From: Bacillota bacterium
GTDB taxonomy: Bacteria > Bacillota > UBA4882 > UBA8346
Reading direction: 5' to 3'
Assembly (NCBI GenBank): GCA_023426245.1
Contig: JAFABB010000030.1
Span: 124,001-188,000, forward strand
Length of the DNA stretch: 64,000 bases
Shown here: in pieces, positions 35,669-44,584 of the stretch
Layout of the letters: each line of letters starts with the position of its first letter
How positions within the stretch are numbered: the stretch's first letter is position 1
Made by a program: the position numbers and the translations under genes
Notes under the pieces: model-generated
What the model saw: the letters and a program-made list of their open reading frames with translations, nothing else
Told to the model about the DNA's origin: nothing
Databases searched by the model: none

Positions 35669-36754
35669 TTATTGATGCAATCCCTTAATCTCTCGAAACC
35701 CAAATCCCGGTATTTCCGGAAGTCGAATTTGATATTCATCGAAGTTAGCCCCACCAGGGATAGGATCTTCACTGCATAGTGAAGGACCGTCCAAATCGAT
35801 TTTGGTAATCACCCGTTTTGCTGCAGCCAGATGTGCTGCCGCTGTCACACTGATCTTTCCTTCCAGCATGCACCCCATCATGCATTCAATGCCATTGATT
35901 TCGGCTAAAGCGCAAATTTTTAATGCGTTATGAATCCCGCCGGTTTTCATCAGCTTGATATTAACCAGATCAGCCGCCCTCATCTGCATGATTTTCAAAG
36001 CATCAAGCGTCGAAAACATGCTTTCATCGGCCATCACAGGAATATCAATATTGTCCGTAACATGTTTCAGGCCCTCCACATCATGGGCAACAACGGGTTG
36101 CTCGACCAATTCAATGAGCAGCCCTTCATCCTCCAGCTTACGAAGCGTTCTTACCGCTTCTTTCGGTTTCCAACCTTGATTGGCGTCAATCCGCAAGGCC
36201 ACACCATTGCCGACCGCTCTACGAATCGCTTTGATGCGTTCGATATCTCTTTGGGAATCTTTGCCAACTTTTATTTTCAAAGTGTCGTAACCCAACTTAA
36301 CGGCCTCAGCACTATCTCTTGCCATTTGTTCAGGTTCATTAACGCTGATGGTAATATCAGTCCGAAGCTCGCTACGGTAGCCACCCCATAATCGGAAGAG
36401 CGGTGCGCCATAAAGTTGCCCGACCAAATCATATATGGCTATATCGACTGCCGCCTTGGCGCTGGTATTCTTGACCATGCATCCGTCAAGCCGTTCCATG
36501 ATGGCCTCCGTATTTTCAATCTCCATACCGGCCAATTGTTTACCGATGACGTTTTCGACCGCATAGGAAATTGAAGCCGTGGTGTCACCGGTTATCACTG
36601 CAGTTGGAGCAGCCTCCCCGTACCCCACTCTTCCGTCATCGGTGGTAATCTTCACAATGACATCATCAATAGCCTCTACGGTACGAAGAGCGGTTTTAAA
36701 GGGCTTTTTGAGCGGGATGGCCATTCTCCCGGTGATAATTTCAACTATCTTCAT
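35669..36754 (-). CDS. ykfB: L-Ala-D/L-Glu epimerase (dipeptide epimerase)
   Basis: 361-residue enolase-superfamily enzyme of the muconate-lactonising subgroup. K160-x-K162 in LKIKVGKD and Lys267 in VNIKLMKTGG are the acid/base lysines; Asp190 (RIDANQGW), Glu218 (ELVEQP) and Asp243 (VMADES) bind Mg2+. 'YGEAAPTAVITGDT' in the capping domain is characteristic of dipeptide epimerases that convert L-Ala-D-Glu to L-Ala-L-Glu during murein peptide recycling. The gene is 42 nt after the MBOAT start side and 16 nt from the beta-lactamase-fold gene, which is probably co-transcribed upstream of it. In Bacillus the same enzyme is encoded with YkfC peptidase. Confidence 0.9.
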   Translation of the reverse strand: MKIVEIITGRMAIPLKKPFKTALRTVEAIDDVIVKITTDDGRVGYGEAAPTAVITGDTTASISYAVENVIGKQLAGMEIENTEAIMERLDGCMVKNTSAKAAVDIAIYDLVGQLYGAPLFRLWGGYRSELRTDITISVNEPEQMARDSAEAVKLGYDTLKIKVGKDSQRDIERIKAIRRAVGNGVALRIDANQGWKPKEAVRTLRKLEDEGLLIELVEQPVVAHDVEGLKHVTDNIDIPVMADESMFSTLDALKIMQMRAADLVNIKLMKTGGIHNALKICALAEINGIECMMGCMLEGKISVTAAAHLAAAKRVITKIDLDGPSLCSEDPIPGGANFDEYQIRLPEIPGFGFREIKGLHQ

Positions 36755-36770
36755 TCTAATGCCTCCGCAA

Positions 36771-37559
36771 CTACCTTTTTAGTGTTTTATCGCAAGAGAA
36801 ATAATCATAGACAATTTTAGAGATTTTTCCAATGGTTTGCCGCGCTTCATTATTGGAAAGAGCATTCCATATCGAAACCACGAAAATGTAATTGTTTTTC
36901 TCCAGATAAACAATGCCGGCTTCGTGGGAAATCCCGTCAAGTTCTCCTGTTTTATGGGCTATCACGGTTTCATCCGGGATATAAAGCCTCATCATACTAT
37001 TTTCCAATTGTTTCTTCATGATTTCAAGCATATAAGTACTGGAAGCCCTGTCAATGATTTCTCCCAAATAAAGCCGTTCCAAAAATCCCGCCATATCCGA
37101 GGCAGAGGTGAAATTTTCACGTCCCGCTTTGCGGGCCTGGGTGTCCATCATCTTCCGTTCCAACACCGTATTCCGCATCTTATAGTCGATACAAAAGTCA
37201 TTAATACTGTCCATACCCACCTTGTGGATTAAAATATTGGCCGCTGTATTATCGCTCTGCACAATCATCAAGGTCAACAAATCTTGTAACGAGTATTGAT
37301 TGTCGGTTTCGAGCATCGTCAGGATACTAAATGCCACTTTATCTTCGGCCTTTACACCGATCCGCTCCTGAAGACGTAGTTTTCCTTCTTTTACCTGACG
37401 GATCATTTCAGCCATGATCGGTAACTTAATCAAACTCGCCGAGGGAATTTTTTGATCCTGATTATAGGCAGCGGCTTCACCAGTTCCTAAATTCTTAATG
37501 ATAAAGGCGCAATTCATCTTTTTAAAATCGACCGCTTGCAAAATGAGCTTTTGGAGCAT
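36771..37559 (-). CDS. Class A beta-lactamase-fold serine hydrolase
   Basis: 262 residues with the full class A motif set: Ser42-x-x-Lys45 (SASLIK), Ser102-Asp-Asn104 (VQSDNTAAN) and Lys203-Thr-Gly (AHKTG). The omega-loop region is TVLERKMMDTQARKAGREN with Glu134, rather than the ExxLN sequence of true class A beta-lactamases. No signal peptide is visible, so a classic periplasmic beta-lactamase is unlikely. The family also includes peptidases acting on small D-amino-acid peptides. Being immediately upstream of the dipeptide epimerase, it may hydrolyse muropeptides in the cytoplasm; that is inference. Confidence 0.85.
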   Translation of the reverse strand: MLQKLILQAVDFKKMNCAFIIKNLGTGEAAAYNQDQKIPSASLIKLPIMAEMIRQVKEGKLRLQERIGVKAEDKVAFSILTMLETDNQYSLQDLLTLMIVQSDNTAANILIHKVGMDSINDFCIDYKMRNTVLERKMMDTQARKAGRENFTSASDMAGFLERLYLGEIIDRASSTYMLEIMKKQLENSMMRLYIPDETVIAHKTGELDGISHEAGIVYLEKNNYIFVVSIWNALSNNEARQTIGKISKIVYDYFSCDKTLKR

Positions 37560-37766
37560 AATTGTTCCTCGATTCTTCAGTAACTACACCCTTATTTGAA
37601 TAGGTTTTCAATAGATTTCCGAGAAATCCTGCTTATCGATTGGAGATTTCTAGGAGACATTCCCGGAAGGATTTTTTCGGTATCCTCTTTCACCCCCGCT
37701 TTCAAGTTATATGTTATAAACATGTTACTTATTTATAAAATAATTTCCATTTGGATCCCTCTTGCA

Positions 37767-37795
37767 TTGAAGTTAAGTTATTTATATGTTATATT
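37767..37795 (+). promoter_or_regulatory. Candidate promoter of the eut operon
   Basis: TTGAAG (37767-37772) and TATATT (37790-37795) separated by 17 nt, about 58 nt upstream of the eutA start. The surrounding 37700-37850 is extremely A+T-rich, with imperfect inverted repeats around ATTTATATGTTATATTTA and its partner near 37805-37820, which could be a regulator-binding region. No B12 riboswitch fold or ANTAR hairpin pair was recognised. Confidence 0.5.
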
Positions 37796-37853
37796 TAAAT
37801 TATAAATATTACATAAATATCACATATAAAATATTGATATGAGGAGCTTCCAA

Positions 37854-39266
37854 ATGGTTCAGGAATTATTGAGTATCGGCATTGATATCGGTACTACTTC
37901 CACCCAAGCGATTTTCAGCAAATTAACATTGGCAAGTCAAGCCGGTATCGCCACCATTCCTGAACTTAAAATCGTCAACAAAGAAATCCTTTACCGGAGC
38001 CCCATTTATTTTACGCCTTTATCGGATCATGATCATATCGATTTTTTAGCACTCAAAGATATTTTGTTTTCCGAATATCGGAAAAGCGGTTTCAAACCTC
38101 ATGACATTCAAACCGGGGCCATTATCATCACCGGGGAAACCTCACGGAAAGAAAACGCCGGCTTTGTATTAGATAACTTGGCAGGGCTAGCCGGAGACTT
38201 CGTAGTCACGGCCGCCGGTCCGGATCTAGAATCCGTCCTTGCGGGCTTTGGCGCCGGAGCCGGGGAATTTTCCAAAAAATATAGCAGTCCGGTGATTAAC
38301 TTCGACATCGGAGGCGGAACCACCAATGCCGGAATTTTCTTTAACGGTGAAGCCATTGATAGTTTCGCCCTGGACATCGGCGGACGGCTGATAACATTCG
38401 ACAATAACCAAATTATCACTTATATTTCAAAGCGGATCGCTCCTTTGCTCTATCCATTCGATTTGAATTTAAAAGTGGGAGAACCCGTTTCTTTTTCTGC
38501 GCTCAAGCACTTATCGGGGCGTCTGGCGGAAATGTTTTTGGAATTATTGGCAATTAAGCCCCTGACCTCTGAAACGCAAAATTTGTTCATCCTTCATCAA
38601 CACCAGGCTGTACCAATAGATGCCGTATCGTTTTCCGGGGGTGTAGCCGAATACGTTTACAACGAAGCAACCATCACCGAAATGGCTGATCTGCCCTTTC
38701 ATGACTTTGGCCCGTTATTGGGACAGGCAATCCGGGAAACGATGAAAGCTCACTCTGTTAATATCATCACACCCCGGGAACGGATCAGAGCAACCGTAGT
38801 CGGAGCCGGTAATCATACCATCCACATCAGCGGAAGCACCATCGCATTTTCCGAGGAAATTCTTCCCCTGAAAAATATCCCGGTGATTCAGCTTTTCCAT
38901 GGGGATGAGCCCGAACAACCTGACTTGTTGCACCGGGAAATTATGGGTAAGTCCACTTTATATCCCGATCAAACTGTCGCTATCGCTTTACGGGGCCGGC
39001 AAAGTCCCAAATATACGGAGATCAGAGCCATAGCCGACCAAATCCTAGCCAGTTTACCCCCAACTGACTCCTATCCTTTAATTGTGATTGTGGAGCATGA
39101 TTTTGCCAAAGCACTAGGACAAACCTTACGCAATCTTCTTCCTTCTCATAAACCTTTGGTATGTCTGGATCGAATCCGTGTTAAAGGAGGCGATTATATC
39201 GATATTGGCGCACCGGTTGCGGGAGTTGTTCCCGTAGTGGTTAAAACATTAATTTTTGATACCTAA
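37854..39266 (+). CDS. eutA: Ethanolamine ammonia-lyase reactivating factor EutA
   Basis: 470 residues of the EutA/PduGH-like actin-fold family. 'SIGIDIGTTSTQAIF' (phosphate-1 loop), NFDIGGGTTNAGIF and SFSGGVAEYV are the nucleotide-binding motifs. It uses ATP to remove damaged adenosylcobalamin from EutBC. The ATG at 37854-37856 was picked because GAGGAG lies 7 nt upstream; a start at 37839 lacks a site. First gene of the ethanolamine operon, overlapped closely by the permease gene (13 nt gap). Confidence 0.92.
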   Translation: MVQELLSIGIDIGTTSTQAIFSKLTLASQAGIATIPELKIVNKEILYRSPIYFTPLSDHDHIDFLALKDILFSEYRKSGFKPHDIQTGAIIITGETSRKENAGFVLDNLAGLAGDFVVTAAGPDLESVLAGFGAGAGEFSKKYSSPVINFDIGGGTTNAGIFFNGEAIDSFALDIGGRLITFDNNQIITYISKRIAPLLYPFDLNLKVGEPVSFSALKHLSGRLAEMFLELLAIKPLTSETQNLFILHQHQAVPIDAVSFSGGVAEYVYNEATITEMADLPFHDFGPLLGQAIRETMKAHSVNIITPRERIRATVVGAGNHTIHISGSTIAFSEEILPLKNIPVIQLFHGDEPEQPDLLHREIMGKSTLYPDQTVAIALRGRQSPKYTEIRAIADQILASLPPTDSYPLIVIVEHDFAKALGQTLRNLLPSHKPLVCLDRIRVKGGDYIDIGAPVAGVVPVVVKTLIFDT

Positions 39267-39279
39267 GGAGGACTTTCAA

Positions 39280-40602
39280 ATGAGTAATACGCTTGCCAAA
39301 AGTTTGTCTCCATTGCAACTATGGGGAATCGTCGTCGGAATGGTTATTTCCGGCATGTATTTCGGATGGAATTATGCCTTGCAATACACAAGTCCCATCG
39401 GGTTTATTATTGCAGTTGCCATCGTAACCTTGTTTTATACCAGTTTTATGTTTAGTTATGCCGAATTATCGACTGCGATTCCCCATGCAGGCGGTTCCAT
39501 GGAATTCGCCAAACGAACCATGGGGCCGTTCGGCGGATACATCACCGGCTTTGCCGTATTCCTGGAATTTCTATTTGCCGTTCCAGCCATTGCCCTATCC
39601 ATCGGTGCTTACATTAATTTCTTAGTTCCGGCTATTCCGACTGTGGCAGCTGCCGTGGCCGTATATGGGGTTTTCGTATTTATCAATTGTCTGGGTGTTA
39701 AAACTGCGGCTACGGTTGAACTGGTCATCACCATCATCGCCATCGCCGGTGTAATCATCTACGTTTGCGGTGGAGTCGGCCATATAAAATCCGCCAACAT
39801 TTTCACCAAGGAGCCCTTTTTAGGCGGCCTTCCCGGAATTTTTGCTGCCATTCCCTTCGCCATTTGGTTTTATTTAGGCGCCGAGGGAGGAGCCATGGCA
39901 GCCGAAGAATGTAAAAACCCCAAAAAAGACATTCCACTCGGGTTCAACTTGGGTATCATCACCCTGGCAATCATGGCGGTTGCAACACTGCTGGTGACCA
40001 CCGGAATCAGCAGCGCCGGCAGTATCGATAAAGTGGATTCGCCCCTTCCCTCCGCCCTGGCTCTGGTTTATGGCGTAGGCAGCACTTTCTCCAAAATTTT
40101 GTCTTTCATCGGATTATTCGGACTGATTGCCAGTTTACATGGTTTGATTATCGGTTATTCCCGCCAGGTATTTGCCATGGCCCGGGAAGGTTTCTTCCCG
40201 TATTTCCTTTCCAACACCACTGCCAAACATAAAACCCCGATTTGGGCATTAATTTTGCCCAGCCTGGTAGGATTAATTTTCGTATTAACCAAGGCTACTG
40301 CCACTATTATCGTTTTATCCTGTATCGGTGCAGTGGTAATGTATGTAATGAGCATGATCTGCTTTTTCCTGCTCCGTTCCAAAGAACCTTCATTAGAAAG
40401 GCCCTATAAGGTAGCCCATATCAGTCTGCCGATCATCGCTCTGGTTATATCGGTGTTATTTGTGGTCGCCGTAACCTATGCTAATTTATCAACCATGCTT
40501 TGGGTCGTCGCTACCTTTGCCGTAGCCGCCCTCTTCTATTTGGCATATGTCAAAGCCCATATGAAAAAGGTTGCCGCATTAAAAGGGCAGGAAGCAGCCT
40601 AA
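39280..40602 (+). CDS. eat: Ethanolamine permease (APC superfamily)
   Basis: 440 residues with about 12 membrane helices. 'LQLWGIVVGMVISGMYFGWN' is the unusually Gly-rich first helix of ethanolamine permeases, and 'FYLGAEGGAMAAEECKNPKK' plus 'ASLHGLIIGYSRQVFAMARE' are signatures of that APC subgroup. The ATG at 39280-39282 has AAGGAGG 7 nt upstream; the longer TTG start at 39256 is rejected. It imports ethanolamine for EutBC. A 9-bp hairpin (CCGGCAAGT / ACTTGCCGG, 40639-40647 and 40671-40679) follows it, before eutB. Confidence 0.92.
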   Translation: MSNTLAKSLSPLQLWGIVVGMVISGMYFGWNYALQYTSPIGFIIAVAIVTLFYTSFMFSYAELSTAIPHAGGSMEFAKRTMGPFGGYITGFAVFLEFLFAVPAIALSIGAYINFLVPAIPTVAAAVAVYGVFVFINCLGVKTAATVELVITIIAIAGVIIYVCGGVGHIKSANIFTKEPFLGGLPGIFAAIPFAIWFYLGAEGGAMAAEECKNPKKDIPLGFNLGIITLAIMAVATLLVTTGISSAGSIDKVDSPLPSALALVYGVGSTFSKILSFIGLFGLIASLHGLIIGYSRQVFAMAREGFFPYFLSNTTAKHKTPIWALILPSLVGLIFVLTKATATIIVLSCIGAVVMYVMSMICFFLLRSKEPSLERPYKVAHISLPIIALVISVLFVVAVTYANLSTMLWVVATFAVAALFYLAYVKAHMKKVAALKGQEAA

Positions 40603-40638
40603 AGCAAAATCGCTTTTACGGTAAAGTTTCTCCCTATC

Positions 40639-40679
40639 CCGGCAAGTCGCTGAAGAAATTCTCTTTAACAACTTGCCGG
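40639..40679 (+). other. Intercistronic hairpin between permease and eutB
   Basis: Perfect 9-bp stem CCGGCAAGT / ACTTGCCGG with a 23-nt loop in the 122-nt gap before eutB. No T-run follows. It could tune relative expression or mRNA stability within the operon; position is the only functional clue. Confidence 0.4.
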
Positions 40680-40724
40680 ATTTGATAATTGCAATTTTAG
40701 TTCAATTAAAGCAGGTGAATTTCA

Positions 40725-42086
40725 ATGCGATTGAAAACCAAACTATTTGATAAGATTTATCAATTCAAGGATCTCAAAGAACTTCTCGCCAAAGCTAACG
40801 AAGAAAAATCCGGGGACAACCTGGCTGGTATTGCCGCCGAGAATACTGCCGAAAGGATTGCCGCCAAAGTCGTTCTGTCTGAAGTGACCCTGGAAGAGCT
40901 TTATAATCACCCTGTCGTTCCCTATGATGAAGATGAGGTTACGCAAGTGATTCAGGATTCAATTCATACTACGGTTTTTAATGAAATAAAAAACAAAACC
41001 GTTGGCGAATTTCGGGAAATGGTATTAAGTCTGCCCGGAAATGAATTAAGACGTTTGTCTGCCGGGCTCACTTCAGAAATGGTGGCTGCCACAGCCAAAC
41101 TGATGAGCAATTTGGATTTAATTTACAGCGCCCAAAAAATTGAAATTCCGGCCACTTGTAACACGACCATCGGCAAAGTTGGTACCCTGGCTTCCCGCTT
41201 GCAACCCAATCATCCTACCGACGACTTGGATGGAGTCATGGCTTCGGTACGGGAAGGAATCAGCTATGGAGTCGGTGATGCCGTTATCGGCCTTAATCCC
41301 GTGAACGACAGCCTGGACAATGTGGTCAGGATTTTGACGGCTTTTAAAGATTTTATGAATCAGTGGAAAATTCCCACTCAAAACTGCGTCTTAGCGCATA
41401 TCACCACTCAAATGAAAGCGGTTGAAAACGGCGCGCCGGTTGATCTGATGTTTCAAAGCATTGCCGGCTCACAGAAATCCAATGCCGCTTTTGGAATCAC
41501 TGTCAAAATGCTGGATGAAGGATATGAATTGATGAAATCCCAAGGCACCGCCACCGGTTCAAATAGAATGTATTTTGAAACCGGCCAAGGATCGGAACTC
41601 TCTTCCGAAGGTCACCATGGTGCCGATCAGGTTACAATGGAGGCCCGTTGTTATGGACTGGCCCGCAGGTACCACCCGTTCCTTCTCAATACGGTTGTTG
41701 GATTCATCGGCCCAGAATACCTCTACGACGCCAAACAAGTGATCCGTGCCGGTTTGGAAGATCATTTCATGGGAAAGTTAACCGGTATTCCCATGGGAGT
41801 TGACGCCTGTTATACCAATCATATGAAGGCCGATCAAAATGATATTGAAAATCTTTTGGTGCTGCTCACCGCGGCCAATTGCAATTATTTCATGGGCATC
41901 CCAGTGGCTGATGATGTAATGTTAATGTATCAATCCACCAGTTTCCATGATATCGCCGCGTTACGGGAAATAACCAGAAAACAGCCGATCCAGGAATTTG
42001 CCGCCAGGCTTGAGGAATTGGGTATTTATCATCGAGGCAAACTGACCGAGCGGGCAGGCGACCCTTCGATATTTTCCTCGAACTAA
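40725..42086 (+). CDS. eutB: Ethanolamine ammonia-lyase large subunit EutB
   Basis: 453 residues, the usual EutB length. A TIM-barrel subunit that, with EutC and adenosylcobalamin, converts ethanolamine to acetaldehyde and ammonia. 'VGDAVIGLNPVNDSLDNVVR', 'MYFETGQGSELSSEGHHGAD' and 'GMGKLTGIPMGVDACYTNHM'-like segments (here DHFMGKLTGIPMGVDACYTN) are the strongly conserved active-site stretches. The ATG at 40725 has GCAGGTGA upstream. Followed after 175 nt by eutC. Confidence 0.95.
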   Translation: MRLKTKLFDKIYQFKDLKELLAKANEEKSGDNLAGIAAENTAERIAAKVVLSEVTLEELYNHPVVPYDEDEVTQVIQDSIHTTVFNEIKNKTVGEFREMVLSLPGNELRRLSAGLTSEMVAATAKLMSNLDLIYSAQKIEIPATCNTTIGKVGTLASRLQPNHPTDDLDGVMASVREGISYGVGDAVIGLNPVNDSLDNVVRILTAFKDFMNQWKIPTQNCVLAHITTQMKAVENGAPVDLMFQSIAGSQKSNAAFGITVKMLDEGYELMKSQGTATGSNRMYFETGQGSELSSEGHHGADQVTMEARCYGLARRYHPFLLNTVVGFIGPEYLYDAKQVIRAGLEDHFMGKLTGIPMGVDACYTNHMKADQNDIENLLVLLTAANCNYFMGIPVADDVMLMYQSTSFHDIAALREITRKQPIQEFAARLEELGIYHRGKLTERAGDPSIFSSN

Positions 42087-42261
42087 CGCCTGTACCCGGC
42101 AGAGTGGAGAAAAGCTGAAATACAATAAGGTAAAATGTCTTTGCGGTCAATTGATTTTGACAGGGAGACACAGAGGAAGAAGCGGTTTCCATTATCACAG
42201 ACCATAAACTGCTGATGAAGGTTCCCATAAAACTATTTTTATAATCGCAGGAGGATAAACA

Positions 42262-43035
42262 ATGACCTCTACAGATATAATTCCGGATATTTCCGAGCTT
42301 GACCTGACTTCACGGGTCACGGTCGACAAACCGCAGGACAGGGAATATTGTTCACGCTTGAAAGCCACTACCCTGGCCCGGATTTGTGTAGGCAGAGCGG
42401 GCGATCGTTATAAAACCGAAACATGGCTCAGATTCCGGGCCGATCACGCCGTGGCAATGGATGCGGTCTGGTCTGAAGTGGATGAGTCTCTGCTGGAACC
42501 CTTTGGATTTTTTAAAATTCAGACATTGATTGGCAACAAAGACGAATACTTAACCAGGCCCGATCTGGGCCGCAGGTTTGCTCCGGAGATATTGCAACGG
42601 ATTCAAGCCAAATGTTTACCCAATCCCGATGTTCAAATCATTGTGGCAGACGGGCTTAGTTCCCCGGCCATCAATGAGAATATTCAAGATATTTTTCCCA
42701 TGATGGTGGATGGGTTCCAGGCTAAAAAATACCGGATCGGCACACCCATTTTCGTTAAATTCGGACGCGTTGCCACGATGGACCGAATCAGCGAAGCTTT
42801 AAACGCTAAAGTCACTTTGTTATTAGTCGGCGAAAGACCCGGACTGGCCACCGGAGAGAGCATGGGGTGCTATATGGCGTATGAATCCAGCACTTCCAAA
42901 CCCGAATCCCAGCGGACTGTGGTTTCCAACATTCATAAACACGGCACCCCGCCGGTTGAGGCCGGAGCCCATTTGGTTTCACTGGTAGAAATCTTGATGC
43001 GCGAGAAAAAAAGCGGAGTCGATTTGAAACTATAA
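42262..43035 (+). CDS. eutC: Ethanolamine ammonia-lyase small subunit EutC
   Basis: 257 residues of the Rossmann-like B12-binding EutC family. 'TLARICVGRAGDRYKTETWL', 'IIVADGLSSPAINEN' and 'LLVGERPGLATGESMGCYMA' are diagnostic. The N-terminus is short, without the extended encapsulation-type tail seen on some microcompartment-targeted EutC proteins. AGGAGG precedes the ATG by about 7 nt. It ends the eut operon, 149 nt before a strong terminator. Confidence 0.95.
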   Translation: MTSTDIIPDISELDLTSRVTVDKPQDREYCSRLKATTLARICVGRAGDRYKTETWLRFRADHAVAMDAVWSEVDESLLEPFGFFKIQTLIGNKDEYLTRPDLGRRFAPEILQRIQAKCLPNPDVQIIVADGLSSPAINENIQDIFPMMVDGFQAKKYRIGTPIFVKFGRVATMDRISEALNAKVTLLLVGERPGLATGESMGCYMAYESSTSKPESQRTVVSNIHKHGTPPVEAGAHLVSLVEILMREKKSGVDLKL

Positions 43036-43183
43036 ACAACCGGGCTAACCAAAAGTACCCGGCAATCGAAAAGATATACAATGGCATCCTTCGGTTAAAA
43101 CTAAACCTTTTATGCGATCTACAACTCAATCGAACGGCCCCTGCTTTGGGTACATATCGTAAAGATATCGTAATCCAATGGCA

Positions 43184-43229
43184 AAAAAATACCTATCCGG
43201 TTTGAATATCAACCGGATAGGTATTTTTT
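43184..43229 (+). terminator. Rho-independent terminator after eutC
   Basis: 19-bp stem, arms 43184-43202 and 43211-43229, with core TACCTATCCGGTT / AACCGGATAGGTA, an 8-nt loop and a T6 run closing the right arm. The A-run on the left arm would also make it work in the reverse direction. It separates the eut operon from the polyamine genes. Confidence 0.9.
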
Positions 43230-43308
43230 ATCGTTTAATTATGATTTAAGTAGTATTTAGAACGGTTCTGGAGATTTATGAAAATAAGCTAAATTTTTAC
43301 CATTTATC

Positions 43309-43337
43309 TTGATTATTCGGATCTTTTTTTATATAAT
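43309..43337 (+). promoter_or_regulatory. Promoter of the carboxynorspermidine operon
   Basis: TTGATT (43309-43314), 17-nt spacer, consensus TATAAT (43332-43337), 39 nt before the gene's ATG. A near-ideal sigma-A promoter, immediately after the eut terminator. The rest of the 340-nt gap 43036-43375 contains nothing else recognised. Confidence 0.75.
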
Positions 43338-43375
43338 TTTCATCGTTATTCTAAAAAATGAATTGGGGGATTGAT

Positions 43376-44575
43376 ATGGGAAAAACTTTGATTATTGGTG
43401 CTGGAGGAGTTTCAAGCGTTGTTGTGCACAAATGCTGCCAAAATCCAGAAGTTTTTGAAGAAATCTGCTTAGCAAGCCGAACTTTATCTAAATGTGATAC
43501 GATTAAAAAACAGCTGGCCGGAAGCAGGACCAAGATTCAAACCGCAGAGCTCGATGCGGACAATACCCAAAACGTGATTCGTTTGATTGAAAGTTTCAGG
43601 CCGGATATTGTTATTAATGTTGCCCTCCCCTATCAGGATCTTTCGATTATGGACGCCTGCCTCGCTACGGGAGTAGACTATCTCGACACCGCTAATTACG
43701 AACCTCCCGACATTCCGAAATTCGAATATAAGTGGCAATGGGCTTACCAAGAAAAATTTCGAAATGCCGGTATAACAGCACTTTTAGGAAGCGGTTTCGA
43801 TCCTGGTGTGACCGGCGTTTTTTGCGCCTATGCTCAAAAACATTACTTTGATGAAATTCATACTATCGATATCGTGGACGCCAACGCCGGTGATCATGGA
43901 TATCCTTTCGCAACCAACTTTAACCCGGAAATTAATATTCGGGAAGTCACCGCCAACGGCCGTTATTATGAAAACGGTGATTGGATAAAAACAGGCCCTC
44001 TGGAGCTAAGACGGACCTATGACTTGCCCGAAATCGGGCCCCGCAATGTCTACTTGCTTTACCATGAAGAATTAGAATCCCTAGCTATCCATATCAAAGG
44101 AATCAAGAAAATCCGTTTTTGGATGACTTTTTCCGATAATTATCTCAACCATTTAAAAGTGCTGCAAAATGTGGGTATGACTTCTATTAAGCCTATCATT
44201 TATGAGGATCGGGAAATTGTTCCCCTACAGTTTTTAAAAGCCATCCTGCCGGATCCGGCTTCACTGGGCCCCCGAACAAAAGGGAAAACGAATATCGGAT
44301 GCATCATTCAAGGCGTCAAAGATGGCAAGCCCAGAACCTATTATGTTTACAATGTTTCCGATCATGAAAGATGCTTTGCCGAAGTAGGGTCCCAGGCCAT
44401 TTCTTACACTACGGGCGTACCCGCAATGATTGGTGCCATGATGGTCCTGAAAGGCCTTTGGAAAAAACCCGGCGTCTTTAACGTGGAAGAATTCGATCCC
44501 GATCCGTTCATGGAGGCCTTGAATCGTTACGGACTGCCCTGGAAGGAAGATTTCGCGCCAACTTTAATCGATTGA
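43376..44575 (+). CDS. Carboxynorspermidine synthase (saccharopine dehydrogenase-like)
   Basis: 399 residues. N-terminal Rossmann motif in TLIIGAGGVSSVVVHKC (GxGGVxxVV), followed by LASRTLSKCD and the substrate domain with 'LGSGFDPGVTGVFCAYAQKH' and 'DIVDANAGDHGYPFATNFNP', signatures of carboxynorspermidine/carboxyspermidine dehydrogenase. It condenses L-aspartate semialdehyde with a diamine using NADPH. The ATG at 43376-43378 follows GGGGGATTGAT; a start at 43358 has no site. The decarboxylase gene begins 9 nt later, forming a two-gene operon. Confidence 0.92.
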   Translation: MGKTLIIGAGGVSSVVVHKCCQNPEVFEEICLASRTLSKCDTIKKQLAGSRTKIQTAELDADNTQNVIRLIESFRPDIVINVALPYQDLSIMDACLATGVDYLDTANYEPPDIPKFEYKWQWAYQEKFRNAGITALLGSGFDPGVTGVFCAYAQKHYFDEIHTIDIVDANAGDHGYPFATNFNPEINIREVTANGRYYENGDWIKTGPLELRRTYDLPEIGPRNVYLLYHEELESLAIHIKGIKKIRFWMTFSDNYLNHLKVLQNVGMTSIKPIIYEDREIVPLQFLKAILPDPASLGPRTKGKTNIGCIIQGVKDGKPRTYYVYNVSDHERCFAEVGSQAISYTTGVPAMIGAMMVLKGLWKKPGVFNVEEFDPDPFMEALNRYGLPWKEDFAPTLID

Positions 44576-44584
44576 GGTAAAAAA

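Noticed and set aside
36771..37559. Antibiotic-resistance beta-lactamase
   Set aside because: The S-x-x-K, SDN and KTG motifs are present, but no signal peptide and no ExxLN omega loop are seen, and the context is muropeptide metabolism.
37560..37853. B12 riboswitch or ANTAR-target hairpins before eutA
   Set aside because: No B12-box-like sequence or paired ANTAR hexaloop stems could be found; the region is mainly A+T-rich promoter sequence.
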